37,561 nucleotides of DNA from Mycogone perniciosa (Eukaryota; Ascomycota; Sordariomycetes; Hypocreales; Hypocreaceae): the NCBI GenBank assembly GCA_025331125.1, contig JAOALB010000258.1:1-37561 (forward strand). Direction: 5' to 3'. Positions within the stretch are counted from its first letter, which is position 1; each line of letters starts with the position of its first letter. The translations under genes were made by a program, and so were the position numbers. Under the pieces are notes generated by a model, which saw only the letters and a program-made list of their open reading frames with translations, searched no databases and was not told the origin of the DNA. Of the stretch, positions 30,535 to 37,561 are shown piece after piece.

Positions 30535-30880
30535 CTAATTAGCATCTAGTCGGCCAGTGGCCATTGCGAACCGTATTGTTGCTCGCACTGCTTCAAGGTT
30601 TGGTGTCCATTTGTCGTCATCTGACGGCGACTTTCCTCCCAAGTAAAAGGAGATGTTGCCTCTTTGTGTTTCTGTGCATTGCATCATCTCTGTTCGCTGT
30701 ATTGTCCACTTTCTGCATCGAAAGAGGAAGTGATCAACCGTTTCTCTTGCTTGTCCGCATTCGCATTTATCTGACGATGCTGCATTGATCCGATAGAGGT
30801 ACACATTCAATCTTGCCATACCTGTCCTGAGTTGGGCGAGCACCCTAGCTTTGTGCCGCCTCCCAGTTATGTAACAAGCC
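30535..30880 (-). pseudogene. 5'-truncated LINE: C-terminus of reverse-transcriptase polyprotein
   Basis: The minus strand encodes about 115 residues typical of the extreme C-terminus of Tad1-type ORF2: VLAQLRTGMARLNVYLYRI, then CECGQARETVDHFLFRC, a Cys-His cluster that follows the RNase H domain. The stop is at 30535. Only the 3' end of the element is present, as expected for an incomplete reverse-transcription product. Its right edge adjoins the hAT sequence near 30880. Confidence 0.8.
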
Positions 30881-30881
30881 T

Positions 30882-32404
30882 CTAGTGAGAGAGGCACTCG
30901 CGCAGCTCATTGTGGTTCGGAACCTCTCATACCGAGCAGCTACCTGGCCTGAACTACATGCACTTCTTGCTTCTATAAACTATATGGCCCATAACATTCT
31001 TCCAACCTCTCCAACTACTGTCCAAGAGCTTATTGCGCAGTCATATAAATTGGATAAGGAAATACTCAAGAAGAGGCTCAAACCTTCTCTTTCATCCATT
31101 CATATCGCCCTTGATGTCTGGGCATCGCCAAACAGAAAGAACCCCCTTGCCATTGTCGCCCATTTTGTTGATGCAGAATTCCAGCTTCAAAAAGTTCTAC
31201 TAGCTCTTCCCTTCCTGCCAGAAGGCCACGGTGGCAGCGATCAGATTGATCCTTTGTGGAATACCGTGGTTGAGTACGAAATACCTGATAAAATAGGTTA
31301 TTGTGTTGTTGGAAAACCCAGTTACGTAGTCAGCTTGTTCACATCAAGCTGATGGGGCACCAGAATTTCACTCAATTGCTGCATATGCTCTCCTCTTCAT
31401 TGGATTCTCTTCGAGCCATTTTATCATAGAAACAGAAAGCCGCGCGTTCTGTTTCACCCCACGTCAGATCACAGGTTCCCTTGCATACAAGCGTGTTCCA
31501 ACAACTATACCGACGTTATCCGACATGTGTCGGCGATAATCATGGCTCAAACGATCTGCTTTTGAGACGCCTAACTCATCGTCTTTCTGACGAAGGTTAT
31601 GCCACCACCTTGAGTGCTGCTCAGCGTCGAATTCGCTGCCATAGTCATGTCATTAATATCGCTGTACAGACCTTCTTTTTCTGCCCTGATAAGGCCACTG
31701 TTGATGCAGCCTTTGATGCAGCTAAGGAACAGCTCCGAAACAACGATGAGGTCGACCCTGACGATGTAGATATAATTCTCCAGAAGCAGTTTAAGAAGTC
31801 GAAGCTCAGCCAGTTCGCATTCAAGAAGATCGGCCCTATTGGCAAGCTCCACAACGTCGTCGTTGCAATCCGACACATAAACGAACTCTACCAAGCTTTT
31901 GTACGAGCAGCTGGCCGGATAATACCATTAGATAACGAGACACGCTGGAATTCCTGGTATCAGATGGTGAAAGTGGCTCTCGGGCTCCGGCGCGAAATAA
32001 CCAAGTTTCAAGAGGACCACTATACTAAATTTGCCGATGATGATATCCTTACGCCAAGCGATTGGGCTTTACTAGCTGATGTGGCCAACTTCTTGCAGCC
32101 TTTTGAGCGCGTCACTCTTCAAGTACAGGGTGATAACGTAACTGTCGCATTTAGCCGGGTGGATCCAGACTATCCTCGCCGGATAAATGGGCAAGGCTGT
32201 ATTGTCTCACGTGCGAGATCACAATACTGATTCTTCTCCTTTGTATAAATAGCTGTCAACAGCTCAATTAATACTAGATAGAACTCAAGCCAATATTAAT
32301 ACACGATCCTTTGTGGAAGATGCCGTTAGCCTCGCTATAATCTGACAGTAACACTTGATCTTGTGCTATTTTCAATGGACTTTCTAGAGAAACACTGTAA
32401 GGCA
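30882..32404 (+). pseudogene. hAT-family transposase, interrupted and truncated
   Basis: Plus-strand segments read REALAQLIVVRNLSYRA, IHIALDVWASPNRK and EYEIPDKIGYCVV up to about 31310. The frame is then lost for about 215 bp. It resumes near 31525 with VGDNHGSNDLLLRRL, CHSHVINIAVQ and DNETRWNSWYQM, which are the hAT catalytic-region landmarks. A stop at 32230 breaks it again; another frame near 32350-32400 gives VTLDLVLFSMDFL, the segment expected next. The C-terminal dimerisation domain is missing, cut off by the repeat that begins at 32408. Not functional. Confidence 0.85.
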
Positions 32405-32407
32405 TCT

Positions 32408-33125
32408 CAACTCTCCCCTGTAAAAAAAAATCCCGCGCTAACAGGTGTTATGGCTTGTTAGTGTAGCGGGGTAATTTTGCATGCGCACTGGTCTGTCTCT
32501 CCGCTAAGGTCTATCAGGTCCTAACAGCGCACAGAGGAATTCCTCGAGAGCTGGCCTCACAACTCGTGCAGCTCTGCTGCCAATACGTTTCGGGGCACGG
32601 CCGACACATTGCCCCGCAAGAAACTAACAACACCCCGAACAGCTCCGCTGCTGACAAGATGCCTCAAGAAGAGACATAGCCGACACAGCGTCTCGTAAGA
32701 GACAACGACAGTACGTCGCCTCGTGAGAGGCCAGCCGATGCATTGCCTTGCAAGAGACACATGGTCTCGCGAGAGACTGCCCTGAACTACTTGCTAGACC
32801 TCACAGAGGGCTCAGCAGTCAACACTCAGGTTTTTGCCCTCTGCAAGGAGGGTTGTTCATCCTGGTGCCTGAATCCTGAGGCCCTAGGCCTCGAATCTTT
32901 TCCTTTGTCCGGCGAAACGTAGCGAACGGCTATAAGGTCAACACCTCCGGCTATTCTCTAGCAGCTTGCTGGCCAGTTAGGCCGGTGTTGAACTGACAGG
33001 ACCACGCGGTGGTGACCCAATATCTCATCCATAGATGTGATAAATACCTTGGCTGGCTCCTACCGACCTATTGCCCAGACATGGCTTCATGTATCTAGAT
33101 ACTTAGTGTTCGTTAATAGTAATAA
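32408..33125 (+). repeat. Left arm of a large inverted repeat (LTR-like)
   Basis: About 700 bp matching the reverse complement of 34196-34770 through most of its length, including a CCGCGCTAAC.GTGTTA terminal block, CACTCAGGTTTTT, CTTTTCCTTTGTCCGGCGAA and GGCCGGTGTTGAACTGACAG. It contains a cluster of short imperfect palindromes of the form CTCGTAAGAGAC, CTCGTGAGAGGC and CTCGCGAGAGAC at 32685-32780 that the right arm mostly lacks. It inserts into the hAT remnant. Confidence 0.8.
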
Positions 33126-34195
33126 AAAGAAGAATATGATGGATAAGCATATACTTGGACAGTCCATTAGACGATGGAGCTGCACTTGTTTGTCAATGAG
33201 CTTTACAGTGTGGGCACGGCAGCATATTACTCTCTGGCTCATCCTGAAACAATTGTCGTCAACGCTCTTGGCAACTGTCCGTGATGCTTCGCTTGCCTGT
33301 TTCGTTTTCTTGGTCGCGATAATAGAGCACCTAAATATAAGAGGGTCCTCATGTCTGAGGCGGCTCAAAACAATATCGATAATTAAATCGCTACATCTTT
33401 CATTTAGGGGATGTTCCTTATAAGCTCTTTAATATGTGCATCGCGAAACGCTATGAGGGAACGGTTACTAGCACTCAGTTCTCAGCATAGACGAAGAGCT
33501 GCCTGATAGCATCTGTTGCCATGACAACGTATATTTTGTTTATCGTACGGTGACCGCCTACCAGAAGCGTGCCTGCACAGTGCCCTCCGTACCTGCTCCC
33601 TGGCTCCTACCGCCTCCTGCATTTGAGCAACCTACTCTTATTCACCGCCTGCCTTAAGCATATCCTACAGTGTTCCTACTTTCTCGTCGTTGCCACCCGC
33701 TGCATTTGGGTAACCCACTCTCACTCACCGCCCCCATAAGCATGGCAGCAAATTAGAGTGGGAAACAGCGTTGCCGATGAAAGAACTTCGTCATGGGGGC
33801 CTGAAAGTCTCCGCTACCTAGCTGTGCCGCTCTTTAGGAAGTTGTAGGCTTGTGGTTGCTCATTCCTTTTTTCAGTCTTACACACGACTTGGCAGCATCC
33901 TGGGCGAGCAGACGTCGGACCAGCTGGTACATGATAGCTGAAATGCAGTCATGCTGGATCCTCACTCTTGCAAAACAGTGGTATATCTGTCAGCTGACTT
34001 GCCGCTCCAAATGCTGCTTCTTAGTTCCGTGACAGCAAACAGTCGCATATCGAATTTTAGCTTATACAACTCAAGATTGGGTCAATCACGCACGTACGTA
34101 TGACACAGTCAATATTCCAGGTCAAGGGTTCGCAAGCCTAAGTTCTTCCAAAGTATGTATTGCACAGTGTACTCATACCTCCTTGTTGTTGTTGT
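33126..34195. other. Interior of the inverted repeat, no gene recognised
   Basis: About 1.07 kb. Short frames on both strands (for example 33037-33423) lack family signatures. Two similar stretches, CTCCTACCGCCTCCTGCATTTG and a CCACCCGCTGCATTTG version about 90 bp later, suggest a degenerate local duplication at 33600-33740. Confidence 0.4.
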
Positions 34196-34770
34196 TGTTG
34201 TTATTATTATTAACGTCCTATTGGTGCTAAATACACAGGCCTATCTAGGTATCTGGACGGTAGGAGCCAGCCAAGGTCTTTATCGCATCCATGGATACAA
34301 TATTGGGTCACCTCTACGTGGTCCTGTCAGTTCAACACCGGCCTAACTGGCCAGCAAGCTGCTAGAGAATAGCCGGAGGTGTTGACCTTAGCCGTTCGCT
34401 ACGTTTCGCCGGACAAAGGAAAAGATTCGAGGTCTATGGCCTCAGGATTCAGGCACCAGGATGAAAAATCCTCCTTGCAGAGGGGAAAAAACCTGAGTGT
34501 TGGCTGCTGAGCCCTCTATTAGGTCTAGCAAGCGGTTCAGGGTAGGCCGGGGCTTGTGAGACGATGTGTTGGCTGTGCCTTTTGCGAGACCATGTGCCTC
34601 TTCGTGAGGCAACTTGTCAGCAGCGGAGCTGCACGAGTTGTGAGGCCAGCTCTCGAGGAAGGTGAAGCCCTCCGAATTCCTCTGTGCGCTGTTACCTGTA
34701 AAATTACCCCGCTGCACTAACAAGCCAAAACAGCTGTTAGCGCGGGGAAATTTTTATAGGGGAGAATTGA
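34196..34770 (-). repeat. Right arm of the large inverted repeat
   Basis: Reverse-complement partner of the left arm. The outer end CAATTCTCCCCTA (minus strand) matches the left end CAACTCTCCCCTG. A GTTGTTGTTGTTGTT / TTATTATTATTA microsatellite marks the inner edge near 34186-34213. It is shorter than the left arm because the palindrome-rich segment is reduced. Confidence 0.8.
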
Positions 34771-35416
34771 TCCATCATATTCATTAGCTAGTAGTGCTAT
34801 GGCCCATTCCCCAACTTGCAAGCAAGCATTCCACCTCCTAGATATCACACTCATCGCCCGTGTTATCTAGCTATCCTCACTATTCCAAATGATATCCTTG
34901 AGCGTATCAAATTCTCCATATCTGCAAACACCGCCATACCGCCCCCTTAGACACATTTAAGCACGGTATTAGGAAATGGCCATTCCTCATGTCTTGCACT
35001 GAGAGCATGCCTGGATATCTGAAGGGGAGAGTTAATCTCTCCTGCCCTTCTCTTATCACCTAGCAGTGCCGGCTTGAGGTCTTAAATGTTATGCAGGGTG
35101 GCGAATGGCGCTGTGTGTTATGCTTCTCGCACATGGTGGCCCTGACCTTGCAGCGCTTGCATTCCGGAACACCTTCATCACCATTATCATCCACCTCCCC
35201 CGACCCCTCTCCCTTTTCACAATAGTCACCCTGAATGGAAGATGATGAATGTGCCTTACACTGCCTTCAGCAGCATCGCTAGGCTTGACGGCCGAAGGTC
35301 GTTAATGACATCCAAAGGCACCTTTGCGAGTGTCTAATAGGCTGAGACAGGGGATGGATTGTCGCTCGTGTGGTCTTTTTGACGAGTTATGCTGTTCATC
35401 GCCTTCATTCAAGCCA
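34771..35416. other. Intergenic region with a cysteine-rich remnant
   Basis: Mostly non-coding 3' flank of the SANT-like gene. The only protein-like stretch is the minus-strand frame at 35060-35230. Confidence 0.4.
35060..35230 (-). pseudogene. Cysteine-rich exon-like fragment (CX2CX6C)
   Basis: After a possible acceptor (CCATTCAG) the minus strand reads 56 codons to a stop: an acidic run, then PECKRCKVRATMCEKH and PPC. CX2CX6C is the first half of a Zn2Cys6 cluster, but the second half is not there. No ATG exon was found, so this is a fragment or a chance frame. Confidence 0.25.
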
Positions 35417-36923
35417 CTACTCTTGGTTCATTTTGCGCCATTGTTGCTTGACTGCTGACGCCGTCCGTTCAAGCTTTGAAGCAATCCATGATTCTGACTT
35501 GTTCTCTTTCTTCCATGCTCTTAACCGGCATTCGTCGAGCGAGGACCATCGGCGGCGCTGGCCTGACACATTCCCGCTTTCACTGTTGGTGCTTAGAGAA
35601 TCATCATTTTCATCGATGCTAGAGGTACTGTTGTCATTAATCTGACTGAATTGCTTATCCATACGACTCAGAGAATCTTTATTTGAAGCCTCGTTCCAAC
35701 CACCCTGAGGAGCTGTAGGTCGTCTGCGCAGATTATATCGCCGTTTTAAGATGCTGCTTTCGGGTTGGGTGGGGTATGTATTGTCCTCGGACGGTGGACT
35801 TTGCAATAAGTATAGGGCTTCGAGGAGAGCTGAACGAAAAATTAGGCATGACCCGCATTGACCGGCTGGGACTGTTGGAGGATTAACGGGACCGCCATTT
35901 TGATCCATCGGTAAATGGATATTACGCTTAGGACAGCGGGCATGTGCATCCACAGCCAAGCTAAGTTCGCCACAAGTGCCGTTGTTGCCGTCACGGTTGT
36001 GGCGAGTTGACGATAGGTGATGACGAGACTCATCGTAAGCTCCATCCACATTGTTAACTGGTGTTGAGGCAATATTGCTGGCGCCTGGCTGGTGCAGTAA
36101 GGCGCCACATCCAGCAGTGGAAGACAGTCTTAGTCGTTTCACTTCCGCTTGATTATTGGCGTCATTATCATCTTGGCCATCCCCCAGAAGTCGCTTCGTC
36201 TGCTTAGAAATAATCATGACATCTTGGCGTTGACAACCCTCATCATTACTAGGACGGTCCTCTGGAGAGGGACTCCCAAGAATTGTGATGGCAGATGCAG
36301 ATGTGCTTGAAGCTGGCGGAGAAAGCGAGGCATTACGGTGAAATCCATATAAGTCAATGTCGTGAGTTGATCGGTCTGGCGATTGTATGGCGATGCCAGC
36401 TCTAGACTCACTGAATCCTGTTTGCCCCACAACGTTATCGGCAACCTGTTGTCCTGTGGTAGAACCAAGAGTTGTTGCGGGAGGGGTTGGGTGAATTAGC
36501 ATTGGGGACATTTTGTCTGCCTTTCTGTCCATCTTTTCTTTATCTATGATCTTGTCAGTCTCCCCTATCGTACAAGTGTAGTAGGAAATAGCTACCTTGA
36601 TTCTGGTTACCGTGTAGGATTGGTTCAATGGGCAGGGCTAATTGGTTGGCAGGACTGGATAAATCGCCCACAAGGTCTTGGGCTACTTCGCCATCCGTAT
36701 TGGAACCAGAGCACTGGTCCATGGAGTAAAGGCCGGATAGCATGCCATACGGGCAGTCAAGACTGAAGTCTTCCATATTATAGTGAGAAGGCAGGTTTAT
36801 ACCGCAAGCTTCTAGTGATGCGAAATCCTGTTTATGCGTGTTTGCTATAGGTGCTGTTTGTTTTGGCTTTGGCGGCTTTTGCGACTTAGGAATATATGCT
36901 TTGAATCTGAAGGGGGCAGCCAT
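35417..36923 (-). CDS. SANT/Myb-like DNA-binding domain protein
   Basis: Exons 36923-36596 and 36543-35417 (52-bp intron, donor GTAGCT, CTGAC branch site, acceptor ATCATAG) give 484 aa. The start ATG is in AGCCATGG on the plus strand, i.e. CCATGGCT read on the gene. Most of the protein is low-complexity and polar (Ser, Asn, Asp). The last 45 residues form a Myb/SANT-like helix set: RRRWSSLDECRLRAWKKE, then SWIASKLERTASAVKQQWRK, with Trp residues spaced as in SANT domains. A conserved-looking CGSCLIFRSALLEALYLL patch lies mid-protein. It probably acts in the nucleus as a chromatin or DNA-binding factor; targets unknown. It sits beyond the transposon island, so a role in controlling the cluster is speculative. 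Confidence 0.75.
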
Positions 36924-37561
36924 GGTGGATGAGGGCAGGAATAGTGAGTATATTGTGATCGAAGACGGGGAAGAAAAAATGCGAGATAGTCCTTCCTATT
37001 TATCTAATAGTTGACCTCTCCTCTCGGAGTTGCCAGCGGGGCTGTGAACAGGCGTCGGCATTGCCAAGTCTCCCCTGAAAGTCCCTGGCTGAGAGGAGAA
37101 AGCTGCTCACACCTCCCCCCCTCCTTCCCACAGAGATGCCTGCGAGGATTTCTCATTCGTGTTATTGCGGCTACGACCACTTGCGCGTTCCGTTTGGTCT
37201 CATATGTAGATCAAGACGTAGAACCCGGTCTCAGAGTGGCGGAGCTTGCAGCTACACGGCCAGGCCGGACCAGCGAAACAAGAGCTTCAGGCCGAGCGAT
37301 TTAGCGGGCCCGTTTGGAAATGCTGAGTTGCTCAGATCATCATTGGCCAACCCTTAGAGCATGGATACACATCCATGCTGTTGGCCCAAAACCCCTGGAC
37401 CGAGCACCTCAAAGCGTCTTCGTAATAGCCCAATACATGATGTTGCATACGGCGGGCTTATCCATAGAAGGCCCGACTTGGCCGTTCTCACGCCGAGGGG
37501 TCTGTACTAGCATCACACCTCCTTTCCGTCAGGTCAGCGGTCCAAAGACGTTCATCCGCCC
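36924..37561. other. Terminal intergenic region, no gene recognised
   Basis: Contains the 5' flank of the SANT-like gene. Open frames at 37011-37357 show no family signal. A perfect hairpin AGCATGGAT-acac-ATCCATGCT lies at about 37359-37380, extended by flanking GGCCAAC/GTTGGCC arms. This is a structured element of unknown meaning. Confidence 0.4.

Noticed and set aside
37011..37357. Overlapping plus-strand frames at the right end
   Set aside because: No recognisable domain and no splice structure; they overlap each other in different frames in GC-rich sequence.
1..37561. CRISPR arrays, rRNA or tRNA genes
   Set aside because: No regularly spaced repeat array, rRNA block or cloverleaf was recognised by eye; this was not checked with a covariance-model search.

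Overview
The window looks like nuclear DNA of a filamentous ascomycete (Pezizomycotina). Its genes carry 47-62 bp introns with GT..AG ends and CTRAY-like branch sites. The ends of the window hold transposon copies, one pair heavily damaged in the manner of repeat-induced point mutation (RIP). The intergenic TACGGAGTA micro-repeat and the gene content suggest a sordariomycete, perhaps Hypocreales, but nothing seen proves the species.

Layout. 1-7700: two head-to-tail minus-strand Tad1-type LINE copies, the first cut by the window edge. 7701-8773: decayed sequence. 8774-28223: a compact block of nine intact-looking genes that reads as a secondary-metabolite or lipid-tailoring cluster. In order they are an ABC-B exporter (-), a small DUF7704-type membrane protein (+), an MBOAT/wax-synthase-like O-acyltransferase (-), a CYP7/CYP8-like P450 (+), a stand-alone DUF2156 aminoacyl-tRNA transferase-like protein (+), an RTA1-like seven-helix membrane protein (-), a CYP52-like P450 (+), and a divergent pair of paralogous CYP7/CYP8-like P450s (-,+). 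28224-34770: a transposon island with a coding remnant, a possible secreted-peptide gene with two 3-nt micro-exons, a palindromic MITE inside a Tc1/mariner remnant, a LINE 3' end, a broken hAT transposase and a large inverted repeat. 35417-36923: a SANT/Myb-like protein gene. The rest is non-coding as far as I can see.

How the genes may work together (inference). No polyketide synthase, NRPS, terpene cyclase or prenyltransferase is visible, yet there are four P450s, an O-acyltransferase and a DUF2156 protein. The closest characterised fungal relatives of a DUF2156 protein are the tRNA-dependent steryl-amino-acid synthases ErdS and ErgS. Three of the P450s share the unusual Asn-for-Thr I-helix of the sterol/prostanoid CYP7/CYP8 class, and RTA1 proteins are named for resistance to 7-aminocholesterol. 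A coherent hypothesis is a pathway that takes a ready-made lipid such as ergosterol, oxidises it several times, O-acylates it, esterifies it with an amino acid drawn from charged tRNA, and exports it by the ABC-B pump. The substrate and product are unknown, and a core enzyme could lie outside the window.
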